The notes: a model not told the origin generated them from the letters alone. Counted from the first letter of the stretch, positions 46,901 to 60,289 are shown. The stretch is 64,000 bases of DNA from Coriaria nepalensis (GCA_027186245.1 CP114485.1:992001-1056000), one strand, 5' to 3'. Numbers and translations are program-made.

Positions 46901-49066
46901 TGTAAGAATGAGATCCGCACGACCCCTGAACAAGGTGCCAGTTTTCCTGAAATGAACCCAAGTCGGTGGATTGATCTGATGCACAAGTCGAAGAAAACTG
47001 CGCCATTCATCGTTTCTGATTCCAGAGCTTATCTTGATCATGGTATGTTTGCTATAATGTCGGGCCCAACAATTGCTGCTATCTCTGTGGTATTTGATCA
47101 TGCAGAACATGAAGAGGTGTACCAAACATGTATTGATGGATTCTTAGCAGTTGCAAAGATATCTGCATGTCATCATCTGGAAGATGTTCTGGATGATCTT
47201 GTTGTGTCCCTCTGTAAGTTCACAACTCTATTGAACCCATCATCTGTTGAGGAGCCTGTGCTTGCCTTTGGGGATGATACGAAAGCAAGAATGGCTACTG
47301 TTACAGTTTTCACTATTGCCAATAGGTATGGTGATTACATTCGCACAGGTTGGAGAAATATTCTGGATTGCATCTTGAGACTGCACAAGCTTGGCCTTCT
47401 TCCAGCTCGGGTGGCAAGTGATGCTGCTGATGAATCAGAGCTTTCTGCTGATACTGGTCATGGGAAACCCCTTACAAGCTCTTTATCCACAGCTCATATG
47501 CAGTCCATTGGTACTCCCAGGAGATCCTCTGGATTGATGGGCCGGTTTAGTCAGCTCCTATCCCTAGACACAGAGGAGCCAAGATCACAACCTACTGAAC
47601 AACAACTCGCTGCTCATCAGCGCACTATTCAGACAATTCAAAAATGCCAAATTGATGGCATATTTACGGAGAGCAAGTTTCTACAAGCTGAATCTTTACT
47701 ACAACTTGCCCGGGCACTCATTTGGGCTGCTGGGCGACCTCAGAAAGGAAACAGCTCCCCTGAGGATGAAGATACAGCTGTTTTCTGCCTGGAGTTGCTA
47801 ATTGCAATTACCCTGAATAACAGAGACAGAATTGTGCTTCTTTGGCAGGGTGTTTATGAGCACATATCCAACATAGTCCAGTCAACTGTTATGCCTTGTG
47901 CTCTAGTAGAGAAAGCTGTTTTTGGCCTCCTCCGGATTTGCCAGCGTTTGCTTCCCTATAAGGAGAACCTTGCAGATGAACTTTTGAGATCACTCCAGCT
48001 TGTCTTGAAGCTTGATGCCCGAGTTGCAGATGCATACTGTGAACAGATCACACAGGAAGTTAGTCACCTAGTTAAGGCAAATGCCTCTCATATTAGATCC
48101 CCGTCAGGGTGGCGTACAATAACATCCTTACTTTCTATCACGGCTCGCCATCCGGAAGCTTCTGAGGCAGGATTTGATGCACTGATGTTCATTATGTCTG
48201 ATGGAAGTCACGTGCTACCAGCCAATTATGTTATTTGTATAGATTCATCTAGGCAGTTTGCTGAGTCTCGTGTTGGACAGGCAGAACGGTCTTTACGTGC
48301 TCTGGATCTTATGGCTACATCTGTAGATTGTTTGGCTAGTTGGGCTAGGGAGGGTAAGGAAGCCATGGGAGAGGAGGAAGCTGTGAAATTGTCTCAGGAT
48401 ATTGGAGAGATGTGGTTGAGGCTTGTTCAAGGATTGAGAAAAGTTTGTTTGGACCAGAGAGAGGAGGTTAGAAACCATGCTCTGTTATCACTGCAGAAGT
48501 GCTTGACAGGTGTTAATGAAATCCAACTTCAACATGGTCTGTGGTTACAGTGCTTTGATATGGTGATCTTCACAATGCTTGATGACTTACTCGAAATCGC
48601 TCAAGGTCTCACTCAAAAAGACTACCGGAACATGGATGGGACACTGATGATAGCAATGAAGCTCTTGTCCAGAGTGTTCTTACAGTTACTCCAGGATCTC
48701 TCTCAGTTAACGACCTTCTGCAAGCTGTGGCTGGGTGTTCTTAGCCGAATGGAGAAATATGCAAAGGCGAAAATTAGGGGCAAAAGAAGTGAGAAGCTTC
48801 AGGAGCTAGTGATTGAGCTTCTGAAGAACACCTTGCTTGTTATGAAAAATAAGGGGGTGCTTGTCCAGAGGAGTGCCTTAGGTGGAGATAGTTTGTGGGA
48901 ACTCACTTGGCTACATGTAAGTAACATTTCTTCATCATTGCAATCTGAGGTTTTTGCTAATCAAGATTCGGAGCCGTTGCCGAACAAGCAGGGTGAAACA
49001 GGGGAAAAGAACTCTGTTCCTTTGAATGAAATGGTGACTTCTGAAGGCACTGGAGCTGGTTCTTAG
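44000..49066 (+). CDS. GN: GNOM-type ARF guanine-nucleotide exchange factor (1457 aa)
   Basis: Large GBF-class ARF-GEF that directs endosomal recycling, including polar PIN auxin carrier traffic. Two coding exons: 44000-44734 and 45428-49066. The start MRRVKLQTGINSIEEEPEE lines up with the conserved GNOM N-terminus; an in-frame ATG lies 24 bases upstream (43976). The dimerisation/cyclophilin-binding region follows (MRRNVRWGGRYMSGDDQLEH, and VTDPASEE later). The Sec7 domain spans about 555-745 with the catalytic Glu654 (RLPGESQKI) and NTDQHN. Met692 (LIMLNTDQHN) corresponds to GNOM Met696, the residue linked to brefeldin A sensitivity, whereas GNL1 has Leu. The HDS repeats fill the C-terminal half. 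The length is within a few residues of Arabidopsis GNOM (1451), and overall identity is far closer to GNOM than GNL1. Confidence 0.97.
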
Positions 49067-51556
49067 TGAGAAAACTGTACTGGTCTTCATTAATGCATGT
49101 TAATAACACACTCGACACATCAGCCATTGGTTCATATTGTATTACGAGAAACTAACTATAGATCATGTATTGAGTTTGATTGGAGCTGCCCTCATTCAAA
49201 TTTGCTCAATCAGAGGGAACTCATATGGAGGAATGCTTGCTTAAAGATCAAGTGTTGGTAAGTTTCAGGGTGCTTAAATGTAATACCACGTTTAGGTGTA
49301 GATCATTCTCCTATTAATAGATTTTCTAGTGATGTGTTAGCAACTTTTCGTTGTGTAGAAGTATAAAAACTTGTGTGCTCTTGGTAATATTCGTCCTGGA
49401 ATGCAAGATGAAATGTAAGCAGAACCTCATCTAATTTTGTTAGTAGCTTCCCTAGCTTGTTTACAGTTCAATGTATCGCTATCATAGCATAATGTGAGTA
49501 TATTTATCTTTTAGCATCGACAAGTACATACTGTGACTATTGAGTTGGTATATACTAATTTATTTGACGAACTTGGTAGATTCGATGATCACATTTATAA
49601 ATATCAGCTCGCGTCGAGATGACTCAGTTCGGTGGAGAATTTTTCGATGAGTGAATAATCTTTACAACAAAATGGAAGTAGTAAATTGATAACTAGTCTT
49701 CTTTCAATAATTTGACCTTGACTTTTACCATCGCTCTCCTTGGTCATAGACTCGTTCGTATATATACAGTGCAGAAAGGAACCATGCAAACTGCAATCTC
49801 GAGAGAACCCCACCCAGACCAGGCCAGGCCACCCCTCCTTTCAAAAGAGCCCCCACATCCAACTGTGTATACACGTCTGTCTGTCTGCCGTCTGCCGTCT
49901 GCCGTCTGTTACCTCGCTCTCTCTCTTTCTCTAGATTCATTGGGAACAGTTATGACATTTACCCTACCCTATTTTCCATAAAGGCAACGCAGCCCCAAGT
50001 ACGTTCCCCCAACAAATAATTCAATGAAGAAGAAACTAGGGGGAGAGAGAGAGAGGGGGGGGGGGGGGGGTGCCTCCCTGTTTTGGGCCTTCGCCTTATG
50101 CCTTGAAGTCGGCGTTCGACATCTTGTCTGTACTCGAAGACGGTGACGCGTTCCCACTTCGTGCGCACGTTCTCCCTCTCTTGCTTGGACAACCAGACAG
50201 GATAAAAGTCCAAGTCCAACTCCTAAACGGATCCTCAACTCTTCCGCCACACCGTGTACCCATTTACCATGTACGATCACAACCGTCCACGTGACTTAAT
50301 TAAACGCATCTTCACAAATGCAGTGTACGTTGTACGTACTGGATCAAAATGGGCTCACTCTGCAACTTGCACCGTTCGGAACTTGTACACAACAGTGAAC
50401 AGTAAAGTAGCAGTAGAAGCAGAGAGAAAGAGAGAGAGAGAGGGAGAGGGAGGGGGTTTAAATTGTCAATTTTATTTTTCTTGGGGTGGGGGAAGGAGGG
50501 GACGGCATAAGAGCACTTACTTCCTGCTCAACTAATTATAAACCGCTTCAGAGATAGAAGATAACACTGGCTACCGGATCCTTATCGTACGCCACGTCGG
50601 CAGTACTGCTGGGTCCCCCCGTTCCCACCTCTTTAAAAAATCTGCAACAAACCCCCTTTCATCCACCCACCAAAAAAAAAAACCATCTTGAGAAAAACCG
50701 GTGATAGATTATTTCAGAATACTGAATTACTGATGGTCTGACTTTGCATACTGCATCGATGGGCACTAAGTACAGCCCCACTTTTTGTAGAAACCGCTTC
50801 TTCGTCTCATCTTCTTCTAGATAGATCACAAACGAATGCGAATACCCAGCTGGCAGCTGATTTGAAGCTAGATGCTTCTGCTCTCTTACATATAATTAGT
50901 ACGTATCATTCACGTTGCTTGCTATCTAGGTTTTCGCTTTTCATCAATATATATAGCTATATATACATATATATACATATAGATATAGATATAGATATAA
51001 ATATATAATGCGTGCAGTACTAGGCTGCTGCTTTTTTCTCTTCTTCTTTTTTCCTGTAAATTTTCCGGTCTAATTTGGGCCTGGATTTCTCGTGATTGGC
51101 TTTTTCTGGATCTGGTTTGTAGAGTCATATATGATTGATTATTAGGGTTCATGGGAAATGGTCATCTTTTATCTTGGAAGTGTACTTGCTAGGTAGATAA
51201 GATCTCATCTTCAAGCAGCTAAAAGACAAGCAACATATAGATATAGGAGGCTGAAGAGGAGCAAGAGTATTTGTTAAGATTTTATTCCCTGCTTTGCTGC
51301 GTACGCAAGTTGCTTTGGTTGAATACTTTAGTCAATGTTATATACAATTCTGCGAGCATTTAGTCAAAGATGAAGAAATAAAAGAAAAGCTGATAGTCAC
51401 ATGTAATTAGTGTGTAAACAAACCAAGCCAAGAAGGTTTCTTTTCCTCCTTGGATTCCTGTCTACTCTCAATTTCGCAAATAGATAGCCTAGCTTAGATC
51501 ATATTACAGTTTTTTCTCATAGGAAAAACAAGGGTTTTTTTCGTTCTGACGAAAAA
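49067..51556. other. Intergenic region between GNOM-like and AHL genes
   Basis: About 2.5 kb. It holds the GNOM-like 3' UTR, a G homopolymer at 50055-50070, a CACGTG at about 50287, a GA-rich tract near 50425-50455, and TATA/GATA-type simple repeats at 50945-51005. The last 500 bases probably include the AHL leader. Overlapping open frames near 49.7-50.3 kb lie in low-complexity sequence and look accidental. Confidence 0.5.
50055..50070. repeat. Poly(G) run, 16 bases
   Basis: A G homopolymer next to a GA tract, in non-coding DNA; also a likely sequencing or assembly trouble spot. Confidence 0.85.
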
Positions 51557-52570
51557 ATGGCGAATCCATGGTGGGCTGGAAATGTAGCCATGAGAGGTGG
51601 TGTGGACCCCATATCTCCATCTCCTTCCCTCCAGCTTAGAAACCCAGTAGATCAACAGCAGCAACAACAACAACATGGGTCGTCAGGATTGAACCACCCC
51701 TTCGTTCTAATCCGAAGAGATCAGGAGACGACTACCGGTAGTAGCAGAAGTAACCCAACCAACTCCGCTACGAGAAAAAGAACCCTAGAAGACGATGAAG
51801 TAAGCCAGGAGAACAACCAACCAGTCTCCACTCCCCAAGACAGCATCGAACCGGGCTCCAACAGTGCCAGCTCATCCCGCCGCCCTCGTGGCCGCCCTGC
51901 CGGGTCCAAAAACAAGCCCAAACCACCTGTAGTAGTCGCCAAAGAAACCCCAAATTCTCTAAGAAGCCACGTGTTGGAAATCAGCAGTGGGACTGACATT
52001 GTAGAGAGCATTGCCACCTTTGCTCAAAGCCGCCATAGAGGAGTCTCGGTCCTTAGCGGCAGCGGCATTGTGACCAATGTTACTTTCCGGCAACCGGCTG
52101 CGCCTGGCGGAGTTATCACCCTCCAAGGCAGGTTTGAGATATTGTCTTTGTCCGGAGCTTTCCTGCCCGCCCCGTCCCCACCTGGGGCAAGTGGTCTGAC
52201 CGTGTATCTTGCTGGTGATCAAGGGCAGGTTGTTGGCGGCACTGTAGTTGGTGCACTCACGGCGTCCGGGCCAGTTATGGTGATTGCAGCCACATTTACG
52301 AACGCAACGTTTGAGAGATTGCCGTTTACTGATCCAGATAATGAGGTGGTGGCACACCAAGATGGGATGCGATCTGCTGGGGTGAATACGGGGACTACGG
52401 GAAATTCGACGTCTCAGGGAATGAACCAGCAACCTCCAGCTTCTACTACTGCTGCTGCTGTTGCTGTTTCAATGGCTGCACCTATGTACAATTGGGCCTC
52501 GAATGAACAGATGTCGACCCATGATGGGTTTTGGGGTACTCCTGCTAGGCCTCCTTCCTCTAACTACTGA
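51557..52570 (+). CDS. AT-hook motif nuclear-localized protein, AHL15/19/20-like (337 aa)
   Basis: Clade A AHL protein: a nuclear DNA-binding factor that trimerises through its PPC domain; relatives control hypocotyl growth, flowering time and embryo or axillary meristem phase change. It is intronless, as clade A members are. [11 protein letters not shown] at the N-terminus is the AHL15/19/20 signature. A poly-Gln stretch (33-39) follows. A type I AT-hook lies at about 108-124 ([17 protein letters not shown], core RGRP 111-114). The PPC/DUF296 domain runs from about 133 to 255 and includes GRFEIL at 191-196, needed for partner contacts. The tail has an Ala run and ends [12 protein letters not shown]. 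Confidence 0.95.
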   Translation: MANPWWAGNVAMRGGVDPISPSPSLQLRNPVDQQQQQQQHGSSGLNHPFVLIRRDQETTTGSSRSNPTNSATRKRTLEDDEVSQENNQPVSTPQDSIEPGSNSASSSRRPRGRPAGSKNKPKPPVVVAKETPNSLRSHVLEISSGTDIVESIATFAQSRHRGVSVLSGSGIVTNVTFRQPAAPGGVITLQGRFEILSLSGAFLPAPSPPGASGLTVYLAGDQGQVVGGTVVGALTASGPVMVIAATFTNATFERLPFTDPDNEVVAHQDGMRSAGVNTGTTGNSTSQGMNQQPPASTTAAAVAVSMAAPMYNWASNEQMSTHDGFWGTPARPPSSNY

Positions 52571-53833
52571 ACTGAGGGGATGAGGAGATGATTGTCCGAG
52601 TTATAATTAGGTTGGTTTGTGATTTTTTTCTTTTTTTTCCGGTTGTGCAAAATATTTTGACACGTGATGTAAGGAGGGTGGATAGGGCTGATTGTTGATA
52701 GCTTGTGCATGCTTTTTTCATCCAATTTTCTTCGGAATCGATATTGTTGTGTTTGAAAGGGATGATCATGTGAATTTGTTAATTTCATTATAATTTGTGT
52801 TGTGTATTTTACAACTATTGCAATCACTTCATGATCATGTAGAAAAGGATTCCAACAATGGAGATGAATCAAAATTGATTCATATTGACTACAGGGATGA
52901 CCCTCTAGCAAGCTAGTTGCTTCATGACAATGTATTAACATTTCTTGCTGAATTTCCCGAGAAATCTTGGCATAAAAACGTGATGACATTTGAAGAAACT
53001 CTTAAGATGAATTCATGTATGATATTGACTATTCTTTTTTATTGTTTAGCTTGTCTTAAGGTTCTCAACCCCCATCTCTTTTTTGGTTTTTTTATTTATT
53101 TATAAACACTAGTCAAGGGTAGTTCATGCAAAGGTAATAAGTTTCAAGATGGTAGTTTTTATGGTTGTTGAAAATTGTAGATTTAGCTAGTTGGCAGAAG
53201 GTGTCCTGATAATCTCCTTACTAAGTAGCACGAGTTCTCTTGTCAGTAAGAGTCTGTTTGAAGGGAGAGTGAGTTTTATTTTTATTTTATTATTACTATT
53301 ATTTTTTTAATTTTATGATTAGAATAGTAGAGGGATCACGACTAAAATCTTGTACGGAACTGGGCTAACTTTTGACCCGAATAAGGGATTAAAAAAAAAC
53401 ACCCGGGGCAGCCCAGAAGATTATGGGTCCACACAACGGATCCGAGTCAATCAGATTAAGGACAGAGAGAAATCCGTACAGGACCGGAATCTACATGCAA
53501 TTGAGAAATAATTAAGATATATATACGACTGGAAAATATTACTCCACTTCAGTGAAATTAGGTACAAACCCTAGCTAGGTCCAACGGGACACCCCTTTCT
53601 CCATTTCTCTGTTTTACCTCTTCTTTTGCTTCAAGGCGTCAATTTCAGACGATCCTCAGAAGTCTACAATTTCTAGAGTTGTCGAGGTAACGATCCATGA
53701 AATTTGTTTTATTTTTCGTGTTCGATTGAGTCAGGAGAAGGCGTGAAAATTCAATCTTTAGCTGCCTTGTTTGCTGAATTTTATTTTTCTATGTTCTTTT
53801 TAATTGTTCAGGGATTGAACGTATCACTTGAGC
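52571..53833. other. Intergenic region between AHL and FGAM synthase genes
   Basis: About 1.26 kb with the AHL 3' UTR on the left and the FGAM synthase promoter and leader on the right. The leader (from about 53580) appears split by an intron: a donor at about 53688 (GAG then gtaacg) and a pyrimidine-rich acceptor near 53811 (gttcag). No supported ORF. Confidence 0.45.
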
Positions 53834-56800
53834 ATGGCTGGTGTTCGTGAAATCACTGCCGCAGAGTTCTTGCATGTATGTAGCAAATATTTTTCTTTTC
53901 ACCTATCTTATTTTCTTTCTAGCTCAAAAACCAGGGTAGTAATGGTAAAGTTATTAAATTCATCTTCTTTCTTCGATTTTTACTCAGGGAACTCGTAGGC
54001 AGAATCTGGTTTTACAGAGCAATTCTTTTTGTCGGAGAAGCCGGTATCTATGGGGCACGGTTTGCAGTCCGAAACTGAAAATATCTAATGCTGGACGGCT
54101 TTCTTTGAGGTGCCATGCCCAAGAGAAACCAAGAGCGATAGCTTCGGAGGGAGTGAGCAGTCCTGTTCTTCTGGATGAGAAGCCTTTTATGGAAGTTATT
54201 CATCTCTACAGAATTCCATTGCTTCAGGAGAGTGCAGCTTCTGAACTTCTCAAAACAGTTCAGACCAAAATTTCAAGCCAAATCGTGGGTTTGAGAACGG
54301 AGCAGTGTTTCAACATTGGCCTTAATTCAGCACTTGCGGATGATAAGTTGTCAGTGCTTAAATGGATTCTTCAGGAAACATACGAACCTGAGAATCTCGG
54401 GAATGAGAGCTTCCTTGAAAAGAAGAAGCAGGAAGGGTTGAATTCCGTTGTGATTGAGGTGGGGCCAAGGTTATCTTTTACAACAGCATGGTCATCAAAT
54501 GCTGTTTCAATCTGCCGTGCCTGTGGGTTGACAGAGGTGGTCCGAATGGAACGATCGAGAAGGTATCTACTGTTCACTAAGGGCACATTGGAAAATGATA
54601 AGATCAATGAATTTGCTGCCACGGTTCATGATCGTATGACTGAGTGTGTATACACCCAGAGGCTCACTTCCTTTGAGACCAACGTGGTTCCAGAGGAATT
54701 CCGTTACGTCCCTGTTTTGGAGAGAGGCCGGAAAGCATTGGAGGAGATTAATCTGGAGATGGGATTTGCATTTGATGATCAGGATCTTGAATACTACACT
54801 CGGCTTTTTAGGGATGACATCAAAAGAAATCCAACGACTGTGGAATTGTTTGATATTGCTCAATCCAACAGCGAGCATAGCAGGCATTGGTTTTTTACTG
54901 GAAAGATGGTTATTGATGGGGAGGCCATGGATAAGACTCTCATGCAGATTGTGAAGGGCACTCTGAAGGCAAACCCGAATAATTCTGTTATTGGGTTTAA
55001 AGATAACTCGAGCGCGATCAGGGGTTTCTTAGTGCACCAATTGAGACCACTTCAGCCTGGTTCTACCTGTCCTTTAGATGTAAGGACTCGGGATATGGAT
55101 ATTCTATTTACAGCAGAGACACATAATTTTCCATGTGCAGTGGCGCCTTATCCAGGGGCAGAGACAGGAGTTGGCGGTCGGATCAGAGACACCCATGCTA
55201 CAGGAAGGGGTTCTTTTGTTGTTGCATCTACGGCTGGTTACTGTGTTGGGAATCTGAATATGGAGGGTTCTTATGCTCCGTGGGAAGATCCGACTTTTGT
55301 CTATCCACCCAACTTGGCCTCTCCTTTGAGAATCCTCATAGACGCCAGCAATGGTGCTTCAGATTATGGAAACAAATTTGGTGAGCCATTGATTCAGGGA
55401 TATACCAGAACATTCGGGATGAGACTTCCAAGTGGGGAGAGACGGGAATGGTTGAAGCCAATCATGTTTAGTGGAGCTATTGGGCAGATTGATCACTCCC
55501 ACATCTCAAAGGGCGAGCCTGAGGTTGGAATGTTGGTGGTAAAGATTGGAGGGCCTGCTTATCGCATCGGAATGGGAGGTGGTGCTGCATCTAGCATGGT
55601 TAGTGGTCAGAATGATGCTGAGCTTGATTTTAACGCTGTCCAGCGTGGAGATGCTGAGATGGCTCAGAAACTATATCGGGTTGTCCGTGCCTGTATTGAA
55701 ATGGGGGAAGAAAACCCGATTATCAGTATTCATGATCAAGGAGCTGGTGGGAATTGTAATGTTGTCAAAGAGATTATATACCCGGAGGGTGCTGCAATTG
55801 ATATCCGGGCAATAGTAGTTGGGGATCATACAATGTCTGTGTTAGAGATTTGGGGTGCAGAGTATCAAGAACAGGATGCTATCTTGGTCAAGCCAGAAAG
55901 TCGTGAACAGCTACAATTGATCTGTGATCGGGAGAGGGTTTCTATGGCTGTTATTGGAACGATAAACGGTCAGGGAAGAGTTGTTTTAGTAGACAGTATT
56001 GCTATACAGAAATCCTTGGAAAGTGGGCTTCCTCCTCCTCCTCCGGCTGTGGATTTTGAACTTGAAAAGGTTCTGGGAGACATGCCTCGGAAAACTTTCG
56101 AGTTCCAGCGGATTAATCATGATCGAGAGGCACTCGACATTGCTCCTGGGGTTACTGTTTTGGAGTCTTTGAAGAGGGTATTGAGGCTTCCTTCTGTTTG
56201 TTCGAAGCGGTTTTTGACTACTAAAGTGGACAGATGTGTTACTGGTCTTGTAGCTCAGCAGCAAACAGTGGGGCCCCTGCAGATTACACTTTCTGATGTT
56301 GCTGTGATTGCTCAGACATACTCTGATTTGACTGGTGGGGCTTGTGCTATAGGCGAGCAGCCAATCAAGGGTCTTCTTGATCCTAAGGCAATGGCACGGT
56401 TAGCTGTTGGAGAAGCGCTTACAAATCTGGTTTGGGCTAAAATCACCTCTCTTTCAGATGTTAAAGCGAGTGGGAATTGGATGTATGCTGCTAAGCTTGA
56501 AGGGGAAGGAGCCGCCATGTATGATGCTGCATTGGCTCTATCAGAGGCTATGATTGAGTTGGGTATTGCTATTGATGGTGGAAAAGATAGTCTTTCTATG
56601 GCAGCCTGTTCTGGCAATGAGGTGGTCAAGGCACCTGGAAATCTTGTAATAAGTGCCTATGTCACTTGTCCTGATATTACAAAAACAGTGACCCCTGATT
56701 TGAAGCTGGGAGATGATGGTGTTCTGCTTCATATTGATTTGGCAAAGGGAGAGAGGCGATCAGGTGGCTCTGCTCTTGCTCAGGCTTTTGACCAGGTTGG

Positions 56801-58172
56801 GAATGATTGCCCTGATGTTGATGATGTTCCTTACCTAAAAAGAGTTTTTGAGTGCATTCAAGAACTTATTGGGGAAGACTTGATCTCTGCTGGTCATGAT
56901 ATCAGTGATGGTGGTTTCTTGGTGAGCGCCCTAGAGATGGCATTTGCTGGTAATAATGGCATCATCTTGGACTTGAGCTCTCGTGGGAAGAGCATCTTCC
57001 AGACACTTTATGCAGAAGAGCTCGGCCTTATAGTGGAGGTAAGCAAGAAGAACCTAGATACTGTAGTGGGAAAGATGAGCAAGGCAGGTGTTACATCCGA
57101 TATAGTTGGGCAGGTGACTTCCAGTCCTTCCATAGAGTTGAAGGTTGATGGGATCTCTTATTTGCATGAGGAAACTTCTCTACTTAGGGATATGTGGGAG
57201 GATACCAGTTTCCAGCTCGAGAAATTACAGAGACTGGCTTCTTGTGTGGATATGGAGAAGGAAGGTTTGAAGTCTAGGCACGAGCCTTCATGGAACCTGT
57301 CATTCACTCCATCTTTTACTGATGAGAAGTATCTGACCTCCACTTCTAAACCAATGGTGGCTGTAATTCGAGAAGAGGGCAGCAACGGAGATAGAGAAAT
57401 GTCCGCTGCTTTTTATGCTGCTGGCTTTGAGCCTTGGGATATTACCATGTCAGATCTTCTTAATGGTAGCTTTTCTCTACACGACTTCAGAGGAATTGCT
57501 TTTGTTGGAGGCTTCAGTTATGCCGATGTGCTCGATTCTGCTAAAGGCTGGTCTGCTTCTATACGGTTCAATCAACCATTACTAAATCAGTTTCAGGAGT
57601 TTTACAGAAGGCCAGATACTTTTAGCCTTGGTGTCTGTAACGGGTGCCAGCTTATGGCTCTTTTAGGGTGGGTCCCAGGCCCACAAATTGGAGGTGTGCA
57701 TGGTGCCGGTGGAGACCCATCTCAGCCCAGGTTCATTCACAATGAGTCAGGTCAGTTCGAATGCCGGTTCACTAGTGTGGCTATTCAGGATTCTCCTGCT
57801 ATTATGTTGAAGGGGATGGAAGGTAGTACTTTGGGGGTATGGGCAGCTCATGGGGAGGGAAGGGCGTATTTCCCTGATGATGGTGTGTTGGATCGTGTGC
57901 TACATTCTGACCTGGCTCCGATCAGATACTGTGATGATGATGGGAATGTGACGGAAGAGTACCCCTTCAATTTGAATGGGTCTCCCTTGGGAATTGCAGC
58001 TGTATGTTCTCCAGATGGACGGCATCTTGCTATGATGCCTCATCCTGAACGCTGCTTCCTGATGTGGCAGTTTCCGTGGTACCCGAAGCAGTGGGATGTT
58101 CAGAAGGCTAGCCCTAGTCCGTGGTTGTGCATGTTCCAAAATGCTAGGGAATGGTGCTCAAAAAATACGTAG
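53834..58172 (+). CDS. PUR4: Phosphoribosylformylglycinamidine synthase, organellar (1408 aa)
   Basis: Fourth step of de novo purine synthesis: FGAR, glutamine and ATP to FGAM, in plastids and mitochondria. Two exons: 53834-53875 (14 codons) and 53988-58172. The first 55 or so residues are Ser/Arg/Leu-rich with few acids and end near LSLRCHAQ, a transit peptide. The PurL-type catalytic core is evident: SNSEHSRHWFF, ETHNFPCAVAPYPGAETG, GGRIRDTHATGRG, SIHDQGAGGNCNV, and GGACAIGEQPIKGLLDPKAM. The C-terminal glutaminase has the nucleophile Cys1231 (GVCNGCQLM) and the His1366-Glu1368 pair (MMPHPERCF). The length agrees with the plant enzyme (about 1400). The 111-base intron falls inside the transit-peptide coding part. 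Confidence 0.97.
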
Positions 58173-58556
58173 TTCTCTGTAATTTTTTATTGTGTTATAT
58201 ATTTGGCGCCACTGGTCCTATTTTGGTGCCAACTGAGATTTAACTAGTTTCCATTTTGAGTATTTATTTCTTGGAGAAGTAATGGTTCTACCTACTGCAA
58301 ACTCATTCATGAATGTGAATGAAATGGAGTTTTGTTCGGCTTTATTTTGGCCCCCTTTTCTTTTATGAAAAGCAAAGGTCCTGACTTCTGAGCATAAGCT
58401 GTACCACTTGAGAAACGAAAATTGACGCAGACAATATCATACACTGTTGAGGTACTGACCACTTTTGACATTAGATTTACATGCTTATGGGAACCCAACA
58501 AGATGTAACAAAACTCGATCCTCTCGGAGCCATTGCTTCCGGCGCCTTTAGCTGCC
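58173..58556. other. Short convergent spacer between PUR4 and LBD genes
   Basis: Only 384 bases separate the two stop codons, so the 3' UTRs of these convergent genes probably overlap or nearly so. Confidence 0.55.
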
Positions 58557-59241
58557 CTACAATGGATAACAAGCAAAGTTCTGTTGCCCTGCTCCGTCAA
58601 GGAGTCTCTCAATCTCCATAGCATTTAGGCTATAGATAGACTCAGCAAACATGTCCTGATCCTCCCATCCATGGAACGGACCGAATTTGAACTCCATTGT
58701 ACTATCAATGACTTTATTTGGTAATGCATCTTCTATCTGAAACGGTAGAGGATCCACTTCATTTTGATAATTGCACGCGTTTACAGAACTGTTCTGCAAA
58801 ATGACTGCATGATTCGCCATTTGATTCTCGAGCACTTCAATCTCCTCTTGTAAGTTGATAATCTGGAAAAAGAAAAGACTTTCTAGTAAGTTAACATGAA
58901 TGAATGAATGAATGATTAGTTTCACATACTTGCAGGTTGTGAAGGATTATTACCTGCTGTTGCAATTCAAGAATCTGAGCAACACAACCATGCACAGGAT
59001 CAAGCATACGAGCCAGAGCTTCATAGGATATGGTAATAGCAGCATCGCTTCGGTACTGTAATGGTAGGTTCAATAGAAGCTTAGAGACATTACTCGCGCC
59101 AAACACCTTGTGCACTGCTGCAAAGTGAGTTGCTGCTTCTTCATAAGAAAAGTAAGGCGCAAACACACATTCTATGGCGCATTTTCGCCTCAGAAATTTG
59201 CAAGCACCGCAAGACGAACCGAGCCCTGTCATGATATGCAT
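58557..59241 (-). CDS. Class I LOB-domain (LBD/ASL) transcription factor (197 aa)
   Basis: Plant-specific nuclear DNA-binding protein; class I LBDs act in lateral root, leaf and vascular development, often downstream of auxin. Two exons on the minus strand: 58954-59241 and 58557-58862. The zinc-binding C block is [15 protein letters not shown] (Cx2Cx6Cx3C), the GAS block is [20 protein letters not shown], and the coiled-coil [17 protein letters not shown] spans the intron junction, the usual intron place. The C-terminus is acidic. Two in-frame ATGs (59241 and 59232) are possible; the second gives [11 protein letters not shown], closer to some relatives. The residue before the C block is Ser where Pro is usual. 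I cannot assign the exact paralogue (it looks nearest the LBD16/17/18/29/30 branch). Confidence 0.9.
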
Positions 59242-60246
59242 CAACCTTTGTCAATGTCAAGTTTGATTTATCATTCTAGATGATTAGTGTTATTTTTATA
59301 GGCCCTCATAATTTTCACTCGAATGGGTGTTCAATTAGAGGATATTTCTCACTTTTTAAGTAAAGCATGTTTTTAGAGGTCTCTCTCGTGGGCTACATTG
59401 TTATTAGCATTCTGGGGTGTTGTGACTTGTGACCTTTCCTGATTCGCGCAATTAAGAAAAAAGAAAAAGAGTTTTGATGGAAACCTAATCAATGATCATT
59501 AATTACTGTCATTAGATGGGGCTCAAAGAGGGGATAATCGATTATTCTCTCAATTTAGTAATAATTTCCTTTGAATCTTTTTGATCGGAGTAGGCAAGTA
59601 CCATTAAATTCCTCTCATTTGGCAACTGAGAGAGACAGGGATTTGTTTATTACCCTTTTGGAGCCTTTTTGGCAACTATAAGCTCTCATAATTTATAAAA
59701 GGACAAGTAGCAGCAAGCAAAAGGAGATGGTGAAATGAACCCACTTATAAGACCTAGAGTACGCACAATTGGTGGGAAATTTCATGACCCTATATCATCA
59801 TCATTATGTCTACTAATATTTTTTAAATTATCATAATCATCCTCATACTCATTGGACTATTTTTTAAATCACATCTTTTAGTGCATAATTGAAACGTGAC
59901 CTTCAGAATATGAATTATTTTTATTATATATAAAATTAATATATTTATTTAAATTAATCTAAATATAATTTATTTAAAAATTTTTATATATCTTATATTA
60001 AAAAGATAAATTTTAAAATTTTAAAATATAATATAAATAAATCATGTTTTTATATATTTAATTATAATTAAATTTAATACTGAACTAATTATCATATATA
60101 TATATACTACACATCATATATTATTATTGTGCTGGTGTGTAAATTGTAATACATTATACATCTAATAAAATCATCAGACAAGAACTCAACAACTAAAAAT
60201 AAGAAACTTTTACCGGAATATAAGGGGCTGCATTATAATTATATAT

Positions 60247-60249
<3 letters not shown>

Positions 60250-60289
<40 letters not shown>
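60250..60289. repeat. (TA)n microsatellite
   Basis: A (TA)n array within AT-rich intergenic DNA. Confidence 0.9.

Noticed and set aside
49712..50294. Overlapping frames of 70-103 codons on both strands between the GNOM-like and AHL genes
   Set aside because: They lie in repetitive CT/GA and poly(G) sequence, have no family features, and contradict each other.
52564..52989. Minus-strand frame of 141 codons downstream of the AHL gene
   Set aside because: It starts with a non-ATG codon, is Lys/His-rich low complexity, and overlaps the AHL 3' UTR with no recognisable motif.
54371..57385. Minus-strand and off-frame plus-strand frames inside PUR4, and similar ones inside the GNOM-like exon
   Set aside because: Shadows of long, strongly conserved coding exons.
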